This document shows, piece by piece, positions 8,458 through 16,672 of a stretch of DNA of 64,000 bases (position 1 is its first letter; each line of letters opens with the position of its first letter). Source of the stretch: Arthrobacter_M sp030063245 (GTDB lineage: Bacteria; Actinomycetota; Actinomycetes; Actinomycetales; Micrococcaceae); assembly GCF_051131705.1 (NCBI RefSeq), contig NZ_CP180316.1, forward strand, positions 4,285,958 to 4,349,957, in the 5' to 3' direction. Below the pieces are notes generated by a model. The model searched no databases. It saw only the letters and a program-made list of their open reading frames with translations, and was not told where the DNA came from. A program made the translations under genes and the position numbers.

Positions 8458-9042
8458 TTAGAAGGGAGGTTCCGAGGAATCCGGACCCGCACCCCACCCT
8501 GCAGAACCACCGGAGGGCGCGCCCCACGGGTCGTCAGCCGGAGCGGACTGGCCCGATCCCTGGCTTCCGCCGCCACTCCAAGCCGGGTTTCCCCCACCGG
8601 AGTTGCCGCCGAAGTTACCGCCACCGCTGTTGCCGCCGAAGCCGCCGCCACTGTTGCCTCCGCCACCACCGCCGGAGCGCTGGGTGCGGTTGACCTTGGC
8701 ATTGGCGTAGCGCAGCGAGGGGCCGATCTCGTCGACCTCAAGCTCCATCACGGTGCGTTTTTCGCCTTCTTTGGTCTCGTAGGTACGCGACTTCAGCCGG
8801 CCGGAGACGATCACGCGGGTGCCCTTGGTCAGGGACTCCGCAACGTTCTCGGCAGCCTCACGCCAAACGGATGCGCGGAGGAACAGCGTTTCGCCGTCCT
8901 TCCACTCATTCGACTGACGGTCAAAGGTCCGCGGAGTGGATGCGATGGTGAAGTTCGCTACTGCCGAACCTGACGGCGTGAACCGCAGTTCCGGATCGCT
9001 GGTGAGATTCCCAACGACAGTAATAATGGTTTCGCCTGCCAT
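8458..9042 (-). CDS. ssb: Single-stranded DNA-binding protein
   Basis: A 194-residue SSB. The OB fold covers residues 1 to about 110 (MAGETIITVVGNLTSDPELR, ANFTIASTPRTFDRQSNEWK, TKGTRVIVSGRLKSRTYETK). A glycine- and asparagine-rich linker with repeated GGNSGGG follows. The acidic tail ends DSSEPPF, a variant of the usual DDEPPF that recruits replication and repair proteins. It lies between rpsF and rpsR in the conserved operon. The ATG at 9042 is preceded by AGGAG. Confidence 0.97.
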   Translation of the reverse strand: MAGETIITVVGNLTSDPELRFTPSGSAVANFTIASTPRTFDRQSNEWKDGETLFLRASVWREAAENVAESLTKGTRVIVSGRLKSRTYETKEGEKRTVMELEVDEIGPSLRYANAKVNRTQRSGGGGGGNSGGGFGGNSGGGNFGGNSGGGNPAWSGGGSQGSGQSAPADDPWGAPSGGSAGWGAGPDSSEPPF

Positions 9043-9104
9043 CTGCTCCTGCTTCCTGCTGGTGTGTTCCTACGGATGAAAACGCTGAAAAGCTGAAACC
9101 GGAA

Positions 9105-9410
9105 TTACTCGGCAACGACCTTCTGGTCCTCGGGACGGATAATCTTGGTGCGCAGGATGGTCTCGTTGAGACCCAGCTGGCGGTCAAGTTCCTGGGTGGT
9201 AGCCGGAGCTGCGGTGAAGTTCACCACTGCGTAGATACCTTCGGTCTTCTTCTTGATCTCGTAAGCCAGTCGACGACGGCCCCAGATGTCTACCTTTTCG
9301 ATGGTTCCACCATCGGTGGTAATGACACTCAGGAACTTCTGAAGCGACGGCTCAACGGTACGCTCTTCGACCTCGGGGTCGATGATTACCATCAGTTCGT
9401 AAGGACGCAT
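9105..9410 (-). CDS. rpsF: 30S ribosomal protein S6
   Basis: A 101-residue S6, first gene of the operon. It begins MRPYELMVIIDPEVEERTVE at the ATG at 9410; a GTG at 9422 in the same frame overlaps the Shine-Dalgarno and is unlikely to be used. IEKVDIWGRRRLAYEIKKKT and YAVVNFTA are S6 hallmarks. S6 pairs with S18 on the ribosome, and in many bacteria the S6:S18 complex represses its own operon; the leader just upstream has the needed structure. Confidence 0.96.
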   Translation of the reverse strand: MRPYELMVIIDPEVEERTVEPSLQKFLSVITTDGGTIEKVDIWGRRRLAYEIKKKTEGIYAVVNFTAAPATTQELDRQLGLNETILRTKIIRPEDQKVVAE

Positions 9411-9414
9411 ATGT

Positions 9415-9467
9415 GAACCCACCTCCTTTGGGCTAAACGGCTACGGTCTTTCCGTAACAGGAGGTTC
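9415..9467 (-). promoter_or_regulatory. S6:S18-type autoregulatory leader
   Basis: On the minus strand, GAACCTCCT (from 9467) can pair with AGGAGGTGGGTTC (to 9415), hiding the Shine-Dalgarno of rpsF. An inner hairpin TACGG-AAAGA-CCGTA follows the first strand, and an unpaired CCG occurs next to it (GTAGCCGTTTAG). This layout of outer stem, CCG bulge and inner hairpin is that of the published S6:S18 mRNA motif, in which the protein dimer recognises the CCG. The fold is seen in the sequence; regulation is inferred. Confidence 0.6.
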
Positions 9468-9576
9468 ATTTGCGGTGACTGGGCGGGCTACGGACAGGAG
9501 CAAGCGGAAAACCCGCTACCGGCCGCCAGCACAGACTTATCTATATTACCGTAAGTACGACGGCGACAGGACCGGC

Positions 9577-9608
9577 TGTGGATAGCGGTCGTCTGTCCCT
9601 GTGGATAC
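9577..9608. promoter_or_regulatory. Two DnaA-box-like sites in the rpsF promoter region
   Basis: TGTGGATAG at 9577 and TGTGGATAC at 9600 each differ by one base from the perfect DnaA box complement. They are 23 bases apart, in the same orientation, about 170-200 bases upstream of rpsF. They may tie the ribosomal/SSB operon to DnaA, or be chance matches. Confidence 0.3.
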
Positions 9609-9716
9609 TTTCAAACGTCAAGTTCCGATCTGGGTTAAACTAGGTGCACATGCCGGGAACCTCTTCTGACACGGGGTCAGAGACCGCGCACGCAGTACTA
9701 CGTTACGGCGCTGGCA

Positions 9717-9866
9717 GTGGAGGATTCAGGGCACGCAACCCAGCGGGTCAGCAACGCACCGCGTCCGAGGCTGGCCTTGGATGAGGCGATAACCGCGCTC
9801 GATAAATCCCAGAAACGGCTAATGCAGGACGCGTACTACCGGCAGGAAGCCTTCCGGCTCCTGTAA
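9717..9866 (+). pseudogene. Short protein-like remnant, unidentified
   Basis: The frame ending at 9866 reads as plausible protein in its last part (RLALDEAITALDKSQKRLMQ, then DAYYRQEAFRLL), with a possible GTG start at 9717 but no good ribosome site. A different frame from the ATG at 9650 gives 44 codons after a TAAACT-like -10 sequence. It may be the start of a gene whose remainder is lost, since the next 200 bases hold another gene fragment. I do not recognise the family. Confidence 0.2.
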
Positions 9867-9889
9867 CCTCGGCTCATAGCTGAATATCG

Positions 9890-10060
9890 ATGATTGGGGG
9901 CGCACTGGCGCGCAGCGGTGAGGAAATCCGGGCGGCTCTGGTCAATTTTGCCGGCAAATGGAGCCCGTAGGCGGGCAGTGAGAAGGCGGAGGCCCAGACC
10001 TTCCTCAACGAGCTCTTTGAGTCTTACGGCTCCAATCGTCAGACCGCCGCGCTGATATCC
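9890..10060 (+). pseudogene. N-terminal remnant of a large DNA methyltransferase (type IIL/MmeI-like)
   Basis: From the ATG at 9890 the frame reads SGEEIRAALVNFAGKWSP, then a TAG at 9968, then GSEKAEAQTFLNELFESYGS NRQTAA-like sequence. The pattern 'EIR...F..KW...EKAEAQTFLNELF..YG' is the usual N-terminus of class I SAM-dependent DNA methyltransferases of restriction systems of the type IIL/YeeA kind. Both a stop codon and loss of everything after about residue 55 show that this is a relic. The rest of the gene is absent; the MFS gene follows in the opposite direction. Confidence 0.55.
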
Positions 10061-10100
10061 CCCTGGGCTATTGATCTGCGGCGATGCGGGCCTGCCACCA

Positions 10101-11381
10101 CTATTCCGGTAGGGGTCTGCGCGCCGTCTCCGGAAGGAAGATGTAGACCACCAGGGAAATGGCGGTCAGGACCATTACGTACCAGCCGAACAATCCTGGG
10201 TTGTTCCACTCGGCGAAGAGGGTGCCCATGAGCGGTGCCGTACCGCCAAAGAGAGCGACGGCCAGCGAGTAGGGGAAGCCGATGCCTGCGGCGCGGACAT
10301 GGGTTGGAATTGTCTCGGCATTGATCGCCGCCGAGATGGAGGTGTAGCCGCTGAGGACGAGCATGCCGAGCATCATGACGCCAAGCGCGCCCCAGAAGCC
10401 GGATCTGGACACCAGATACAGCCCGGGAATGATTCCGGCGGTGAAGATCGCCGCAAATCCTATCAGCAGCGGCCTGCGGCCTATCCGATCCGAAAGCGCG
10501 CCCACCAGCGGTTGAATGAGCATGAAGAACACCAGGGCGATCGTCGACATCAACAGCAGCGGGCCCTGGCCCAGCGAGCCGTTGGCCTTGGCATATGTGG
10601 GCAGGTACGTGGTCCAGGTGTAGTACGTGATGGTTCCGGCGATCGTGATGCCCACAATCAGCAGGGACTGCCGGGGATACTTGATCAGCGCGTCGAAGAC
10701 CCCGGCCCGCTTGGTCTTTTCCGGTTCGATGAATGTTTCCGCGGCGCCGCGCCGGATCCACAGGCCAACGAGGCTGAGAACCGCACCGAGGATGAACGGC
10801 ACGCGCCAGCCCCAGGCATTCATGCCGGCTGAACCGAGGTTGAATACCAGGGCCGCTGCCAGGCCGGAGGCGATGAGCTGACCGAACGTGGTAGAGACGT
10901 ATTGAAAGGAGGAAAAGAATCCCCGCCGGTTGGCGGGCGCGGATTCGACCAGGAAGACCGAATTGGCGGCAAATTCGCCGCCTACCGAAAGCCCGGAAAT
11001 CATCCGGCCCAAGATCAGGATGATCGGGGACCAGACCCCCACCGCGTCAAACGTTGGTGTAAGGCCCACAATGAGGCTGCCCAGACCCATGGTGAGAATG
11101 GTCAGTGACAGGGTGTTTTTTCGGCCGATCTTATCCGCCAGATTGCCGATGAAAAGCCCGCCAATAGGCCGCAGCAGGAACGCCGCAGCGAAGATGGCGA
11201 ACGCACTGAGCAGGGAAGCGGTGGGATCATGCGATGGGAAGATCTGACCGGAAAAGTTCACTGCCAGAAAGCTGTAGGCATACCAGTCATACCATTCGAC
11301 GGCGTTCCCGACACCGGCTGCGGCGATCTGCCTGACGCCGTTGCCGGTACCCGTGGGATTGATGGTTGTGTTCGCCGCCAT
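10101..11381 (-). CDS. MFS transporter, metabolite:H+ symporter (MHS) type
   Basis: A 426-residue major facilitator protein with twelve membrane helices. GVGNAVEWYDWYAYSFLAVN in helix 1 and LADKIGRKNTLSLTIL in loop 2-3 are typical of the MHS subfamily (shikimate, proline/betaine, citrate and ketoglutarate carriers). The second half repeats the loop motif as LSDRIGRRPLLIG. The start is set at the ATG at 11381 (MAANTTINPTGTGNG), because the longer frame adds 58 arginine-rich residues not found in the family. It is divergent from the DUF1345 gene. Substrate unknown. Confidence 0.88.
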   Translation of the reverse strand: MAANTTINPTGTGNGVRQIAAAGVGNAVEWYDWYAYSFLAVNFSGQIFPSHDPTASLLSAFAIFAAAFLLRPIGGLFIGNLADKIGRKNTLSLTILTMGLGSLIVGLTPTFDAVGVWSPIILILGRMISGLSVGGEFAANSVFLVESAPANRRGFFSSFQYVSTTFGQLIASGLAAALVFNLGSAGMNAWGWRVPFILGAVLSLVGLWIRRGAAETFIEPEKTKRAGVFDALIKYPRQSLLIVGITIAGTITYYTWTTYLPTYAKANGSLGQGPLLLMSTIALVFFMLIQPLVGALSDRIGRRPLLIGFAAIFTAGIIPGLYLVSRSGFWGALGVMMLGMLVLSGYTSISAAINAETIPTHVRAAGIGFPYSLAVALFGGTAPLMGTLFAEWNNPGLFGWYVMVLTAISLVVYIFLPETARRPLPE

Positions 11382-11502
11382 GTGATGCTCACCGTCGTTC
11401 GTGAATTCGTGCCACCGCTGACTCTGGCCACGATACGCCCGCCCGTCAAGAACCGCGGATGCGCGCCGTCCGGCCCGCAGCAACATGTGGGAAGATCGGG
11501 CC

Positions 11503-12153
11503 ATGGCGATCACATCACTTCGGGCACGGCGCGCGCATCTGCGTTTTGCGATCATGATCCTGGCCGGGATAGTTGCCGGCCTCGGTACCGCGTTTTTGGG
11601 AGAGTGGATCTATGCCCCGGCGGTGGGCTGGGCGGCTGCGGCGCTGATCTACAACCTCTGGATCTGGCTGACCATCTCCCGCATGGATGCGGATGCCACG
11701 GCCCGGCATGCCGTGGAGGAGGATCCCCGGCGTTCCACCGCTGATCTGTTGATTCTGTTGGCCGCCCTGGTCAGCTTGGCCGCCGTCGTTCTGGTCATGA
11801 TCGCGGCGCAGGACGCCAAGGGCATCGCCAAACTGCTGCTGGCGCTCCTCGCCTTGGGCACCGTGAGTCTGTCCTGGCTCCTGGTGCACACGCTCTTCAC
11901 CCTGCGTTACGCGGAAATCTACTACTCGCGGCGCGTGCCGAAGGGAATCAGCTTCAATCAGGACGAGCCGCCGCAGTATACGGACTTCGCCTATACCGCC
12001 TTCAGCCTGGGCATGACGTACCAGGTCTCGGACACGGACATCCAAACGCGTGAAATGCGCTCCGCCGCGCTCCGGCACAGCCTACTGGCCTACGTCTTCG
12101 GCACCGGCATCCTCGCCACCACCATCAACCTGGTGGTCAGCTTGGCCCAGTAG
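11503..12153 (+). CDS. DUF1345 family membrane protein
   Basis: A 216-residue integral membrane protein with six predicted helices. The C-terminal region DFAYTAFSLGMTYQVSDTDI and TREMRSAALRHSLLAYVFGT is the DUF1345 signature. The family's function is unknown; the acidic and aromatic residues in that loop are strongly conserved in it. I prefer the ATG at 11503 (MAITSLRARRAHLRF) over the one at 11485, since GGGAAG lies eight bases before it. It is divergent from the MHS transporter gene and convergent with the M18 peptidase gene. Confidence 0.85.
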   Translation: MAITSLRARRAHLRFAIMILAGIVAGLGTAFLGEWIYAPAVGWAAAALIYNLWIWLTISRMDADATARHAVEEDPRRSTADLLILLAALVSLAAVVLVMIAAQDAKGIAKLLLALLALGTVSLSWLLVHTLFTLRYAEIYYSRRVPKGISFNQDEPPQYTDFAYTAFSLGMTYQVSDTDIQTREMRSAALRHSLLAYVFGTGILATTINLVVSLAQ

Positions 12154-12221
12154 CGCGCCGGTCCCCGCGCGGCCGTGAACTCAGCCCACGGGCCAAGGTC
12201 GGGGGCTCAGACCACCGGCGC

Positions 12222-13505
12222 TCAGGCCACGGTCCCGAAGAAGACCTCTGCCACCCGGGCCAGCCGGAAGGGATCTTCCACCCCGCACAGTTCCCGGGCC
12301 GAGTGCATCGACAGCAGCGGCGTGCCGACATCGACTGTCCTGATGCCGAGCCGGGTGGCCGTCAGCGGTCCAATGGTGGAGCCGCACGGCATCACATTGT
12401 TGGAAACGAATTCCTGATATGGCACCCCGGCACCCCGGCATAGGCGCGCCCAGACGGCAGCCCCGGCACCATCCGTAGCGTAGCGCTGATTGGCATTGAT
12501 CTTCAGCAGCGGGCCGCCGTTGAGCACCGGACGGTTGGCCGGATCGTGGCGCTCCGGATAGTTCGGATGCACCGCGTGCCCGGCGTCGGCGGAGACACAA
12601 AAGGAATTACTGAAGGCGCGGCGCCGTTCGCTCACCGTCGCACCGAGCCCGTCGGAAACCCGGGTCAAGACATCCTCCAGGATCGGACCGCAGGCGCCGG
12701 AGCGGGAGGCGCTGCCCACTTCCTCGTGGTCAAAAGCGGCGAAAACTGCGATCGGGCCGTCCGCCGCGCCGGCTTCGGCGGCCGCGATCAAGGCAATGAG
12801 GCCGGCATGGACGGAGGTCAGGTTGTCCATCCGGCCGGCGGCGAAGAGCTCCCCCTTCGCCCCGAGGACGGCAGCGGCCTGCGTGTCGGCAATGACGACG
12901 TCGTACCCGCCGATCTGCGCCGGGTCCAGGCCGGCCTCGGCCGCCAGCAGCCCGAGCAGATCAGCGCCGGCCGGATCGCCGAGTCCCCAGACCGGATTCA
13001 TGTGCTGCTGCTTGTCCAGCACCAGCCCGTCGTTGACCCCGCGGTCCAGGTGAATGGCGAGCTGGGGGAAGCGCAGCAGCGGGCCGCTGGCCACCAGCGC
13101 CTCGGTCCCGTCCAGCGCCACCAATCTGCCCGCCAGCCTCAGTTCGCGGTCCAGCCAGGAATTCAGCAGCGGACCGCCATAGACTTCCACGCCGGCCTGC
13201 AGCATGCCAAACCTGCCTGTGGTGGGCTTGGGTTTGAGCTTGAAGGACGGAGAATCCGTGTGCGCACCAAGAATGTTGAACCCGGTGACCGCCGTGGCAT
13301 GCTCCGGCGTCAGCCAGGCTATGATGGCACCGTCGCGGATGAGGAAGAACCGCCCAGGTCCGCCGGTCCAGGCCTGCGATTCAGCCAGTTGGGTGAACCC
13401 GGCGGCGGTCAGCCGACGTCCCGCCTCATGGGCGGCGTGAAAGCTCGACGGCGACGAGCTGATGTAGGCGCCCAGGTCCAGGATGTGGTTCACGGCTTCA
13501 GTCAT
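12222..13505 (-). CDS. apeB: M18 family aminopeptidase
   Basis: A 427-residue metallo-aminopeptidase of the aspartyl aminopeptidase family. These are cytoplasmic, di-zinc enzymes that form tetrahedral dodecamers and remove N-terminal (often acidic) residues. The metal and catalytic motifs are visible: GAHTDSPSFKLKP (His-Asp pair), FDHEEVGS (double Glu), and the C-terminal ISSNNVMPCGSTIG-like region (here FVSNNVMPCGSTIG) with MHSARELCG near the end. The start at 13505 (MTEAVNHILDLGAYISSSPS) fits the family; the longer frame to 13589 does not. The symbol follows common actinobacterial usage. Confidence 0.92.
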   Translation of the reverse strand: MTEAVNHILDLGAYISSSPSSFHAAHEAGRRLTAAGFTQLAESQAWTGGPGRFFLIRDGAIIAWLTPEHATAVTGFNILGAHTDSPSFKLKPKPTTGRFGMLQAGVEVYGGPLLNSWLDRELRLAGRLVALDGTEALVASGPLLRFPQLAIHLDRGVNDGLVLDKQQHMNPVWGLGDPAGADLLGLLAAEAGLDPAQIGGYDVVIADTQAAAVLGAKGELFAAGRMDNLTSVHAGLIALIAAAEAGAADGPIAVFAAFDHEEVGSASRSGACGPILEDVLTRVSDGLGATVSERRRAFSNSFCVSADAGHAVHPNYPERHDPANRPVLNGGPLLKINANQRYATDGAGAAVWARLCRGAGVPYQEFVSNNVMPCGSTIGPLTATRLGIRTVDVGTPLLSMHSARELCGVEDPFRLARVAEVFFGTVA

Positions 13506-13644
13506 ACAACGATTTAACCAAACATCCGTCACCCCTGCAGCCACAGCCGATGGTTCACGAACCCGGATTGAATTCCGGCAATCACACACCTGGCCGCTGG
13601 TATGCGGGGATAGGCGCGGCTACCGGCGCCGATGAAGCGATCGT

Positions 13645-14368
13645 TCAGTAGTCGGGGTTGCTCGGCACCACCAGGCCGGTCTCATACGCGTAAACCACCA
13701 CTTGGACCCGGTCCCGAAGGTGAAGCTTCGTCAGAATCCGGCGCACATGGGTCTTCACCGTCGCCTCGGACAAAAAGAACGTGTGCGCGATCTCGGCATT
13801 GGAGAGGCCCTCCGCGATGGCCTGCAGGACCTCGGTCTCACGTCGGGTCAGCTCGGCCAGCAAAGGGTCCTTGGACTCCTGCCCGTTCCGCGGCGGCCGG
13901 GAGCGGACAAATTCTCCAGCAGCCGCTGGGTGACCCGCGGGGCCACCACGGCATCCCCACTGGCCACCAGATGGATAGCGCGGATGAGTTCGGCGGGGGC
14001 AACATCCTTGAGCAGGAAAGCGCTCGCCCCCGCCTGCAGCCCCGCGAACGCATATTCGTCCAGGTCGAAAGTCGTCAAAATGATGATCCGGGCGCAGCTC
14101 CCGCCCGCGGTGATCTTCCGGGTAGCGGCAATACCGTCCATAACGGGCATCCGCACATCCATCAGGACCACATCGGGCCGCAACAGCGCCGCCTTGGCTA
14201 CCGCCTCGGCACCATCGGAGGCCTCCCCACCACGACGATCGACTCCTCACCCTCCAGAATCAGCCGGAACCCCATTCTCAGCAGCGGCTGGTCATCAACC
14301 AGCAGCACCGAAGCGGCGGCGTCTGCCCCAGGCGTGCCGCCGTCGTCGTCGTGCGCAGGCAAACTCAT
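13645..14368 (-). pseudogene. NarL/LuxR-type response regulator, two frameshifts
   Basis: Translation across three frames gives one regulator. It starts at the ATG at 14368 (GAGGAG upstream) with SVLLVDDQPLLRMGFRLI. Near 14220 a G seems missing from a G-run (four where five would keep VVGEASDGAE in frame). The receiver continues as RPDVVLMDVRMPVMDGIAAT and ILTTFDLDEYAFAGLQAGAS. Near 13912 another base is missing, after which the HTH follows as LTRRETEVLQAIAEGLSNAE and VKTHVRRILTKLHLRDRVQV. It would partner the adjacent kinase in a Lia/bacitracin-type ABC operon. Two single-base deletions suggest decay or poor base calling. Confidence 0.8.
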
Positions 14369-14435
14369 GGTCTCCTCAACGGTGGGCCAACGTTCGTGAA
14401 GTGCGGACGGACTCTCGGTTCGAGAGTCACCGCGG

Positions 14436-15724
14436 TCAGGTGTTCAGTACGGCCTCAACCACCCACCCGCCGTAGGGGCCCGGGCCGGCCTGCACCGTTC
14501 CAGCATAGATGTTGGCCCGCTCCCGCATGCCGACAATCCCCTGCCCCGTACCCACGGAAGGGACTTCTAACGTGCTGCCGCGCCCGTCGTCGGATATCCG
14601 CAGCCGCACCTGTCCGCCCCAATGCGTAATTTCCACCTGGACCCGTGAAATTGACCGGCCGTAGCGCAGCACATTCGTCCGCGACTCCTGCAGGATCCGG
14701 TAGACGGTGAGCTGAAAGGCGGGGTCCGTCGGGAGCGCCGGTCCTGTCCGGGTCAGCGTCAGTGGCAGACCCGCCGTCCGAAAGCCGTCCAGCAGACCAT
14801 CGATGCCTGCTCCGGCCGGCAGCGGTCGTCTCGACTGCGACGTCAGTGATCCGTCCGCCCGCAGCACGCCGAGCACCCGGCGCATATCGGCGAGAGCGGT
14901 GCGTCCCGTCTGGGACAGTTCCGCAAGCACCTGGCCGGCGCGCTCGGGACTGCGTTTGACGACGACGGCGGCCCCGTCCGACAGGGCGATCATCACGGTC
15001 AGCGAGTGCGCCACCACGTCATGCATTTCACGGGCGATCCGGTTCCGCTCGGAGACCGACGCCAGCTGGGCATTGCGGTCCGCCCAGGCGCGCAGTTCCA
15101 TCTCATGCTCACGGTCCCGCCGTACGTTCAGTCCGATTCCGGTGGCGACCACATTGGACAGCAGAACGACGGCGGCGGCAATGATGCCGGTCAGCGCCAG
15201 GTTGTCGGTCCCCTCTGAAACCATTCGGGTAGGGAGCCTGAAGAGGAGGAGGAACACCAGCAGCAGCGGCAGGCTGACCGCCGTCGTCGTGATGAAGCTG
15301 AAAACCCGGCCGCGCTGCACCGCGACGGCGTACAGCCCGAACCACAGACTCAGGCTGGCGTTACTGGAGAGCGGGTCCTGGACCAGCAGCACCGTTTCGA
15401 TCACCGCCAGCACGACGACGGCGACAGGCCGGCGCCGCCGGAACATCAGCAGACCGGCGGAGACGACGGTCAGAATCAGGTGCAGAAACTCACCGCGATC
15501 AGCCGCGGGATTACCGTGGACGCGGACAGCAGGAGGTAGATGGCGACGATCACGAGATCCATGACCAGCGGCCGTTCGTAAAAGTACCGCCGGAACGCTC
15601 CGCGGCGCCTCGCGGTGAGTTCGGCCGGGGACACGGCCGCTATGCCCTGCCCGCCATGCAGTTCGGCAGTGGCACCGTAGGCCGTCCGTTCCGCCGGTGC
15701 CCCTGCCTGCTCTGTGGTGCCCAT
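14436..15724 (-). pseudogene. NarL-family sensor histidine kinase, one frameshift
   Basis: The first frame (ATG at 15724) encodes the N-terminus and first membrane helix (VMDLVIVAIYLLLSASTVIP) and stops at 15476. The remainder continues one frame over: FLHLILTVVSAGLLMFRRRR, more helices, the H-box REMHDVVAHSLTVMI, and an ATPase domain ending with GQGIVGMRERANIYAGTVQA. One extra G at about 15486 (GTGGAG instead of GTGAG) would restore a full-length kinase of about 425 residues. One oddity is ILQESRTNVLRYG, where most relatives have E(A/S)LTN at the N-box. It sits between its ABC permease gene and its regulator gene. Confidence 0.82.
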
Positions 15725-15758
15725 GGTGGTGAGCCTAGGTGCCCTGTTTCCCCGCAGG

Positions 15759-16667
15759 CTAGAGGTCACGCTTCTTGAGCGTGACCACTGCCGGAATCAG
15801 GAAGACCAGGATCCAGGCCAGGAAGATCAGGCCACCGGCCCCCGGATCGATAAAGGCATCGCGGTGCCCGATCTCCAGCATCCTGCCGCCGGCCACGCTG
15901 GGCACGTACTCATTGACATGCATCCAGAATTCCCCCGGCACCAGGCCGAGCAGCGAGGTGGCGAACGGCAGCACGAAGAACAGCGCTACCAGCACCATGA
16001 TCCCGCCGGCCGAATTGCGCAGCAGCGCTCCCAGCGACAGACCGATCAGGGCGACGCCGGCAACGTACAGGCCGCCCATGAAGATCCCCTGCACCACGCC
16101 GTCGCGCTGCAGGCTCATGCTGACCCCGTAGGCGTGCAGGATCGGAATGGAGATCAGGAAGGTGACGAACGCCGCGACAAGCGTGAGAGCATAGGCCACC
16201 ACAACCAGCACAATGGCCTTGGCCGCGAACGCCGGCAGGCGCCTGGGAACGGCTGTCATTGTGGAGCGGATCATGGCGGTGGCGAACTCGGAGGAAATGA
16301 ACAGCACCGCCAGGGATCCGAGAATCAGAATGCCGATTTGCAGACCGGCATTGGGGACACCGTAAATGTCGAAAGCCGGCGGCAGACTCTGTTCCGCCAT
16401 GGCCTCGGTCAGCTTGACGCCGCGCGCGCCTTGGGCCGGCCCCCTTTCTGCCGCACCACTCATGAGCTGCTGTATCACCGTTCCGCGAAGCCAGGCCGCC
16501 AACGTGCCCACGCCGATGACGGCCACGAAGGCGCACAGCACCAGGAGTTTGGTGGACAGCAGCGAGCGGAATTTGATCCATTCGGACTTCAGCACACCGC
16601 CGAAGGTCAGTCCGGCCGAACCGGCGGTCGAGGGGACGGCAGACTTGGCCGTTGTTGAGGTACCCAT
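15759..16667 (-). CDS. ABC-2 type transporter permease
   Basis: A 302-residue membrane protein with six predicted helices and a large extracytoplasmic loop between helices 1 and 2 (QLMSGAAERGPAQGARGVKL region). VLKSEWIKFRSLLSTKLLVL at the N-terminus and SSEFATAMIRSTMTAVPRRL are typical of permeases paired with bacitracin/lantibiotic-type ATPases. It lies six bases after the ATPase gene and just before the kinase gene, so all four genes form one operon. The substrate is unknown; export of, or resistance to, a cell-envelope-active peptide is the usual role of this arrangement. Confidence 0.85.
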   Translation of the reverse strand: MGTSTTAKSAVPSTAGSAGLTFGGVLKSEWIKFRSLLSTKLLVLCAFVAVIGVGTLAAWLRGTVIQQLMSGAAERGPAQGARGVKLTEAMAEQSLPPAFDIYGVPNAGLQIGILILGSLAVLFISSEFATAMIRSTMTAVPRRLPAFAAKAIVLVVVAYALTLVAAFVTFLISIPILHAYGVSMSLQRDGVVQGIFMGGLYVAGVALIGLSLGALLRNSAGGIMVLVALFFVLPFATSLLGLVPGEFWMHVNEYVPSVAGGRMLEIGHRDAFIDPGAGGLIFLAWILVFLIPAVVTLKKRDL

Positions 16668-16672
16668 AGCTC

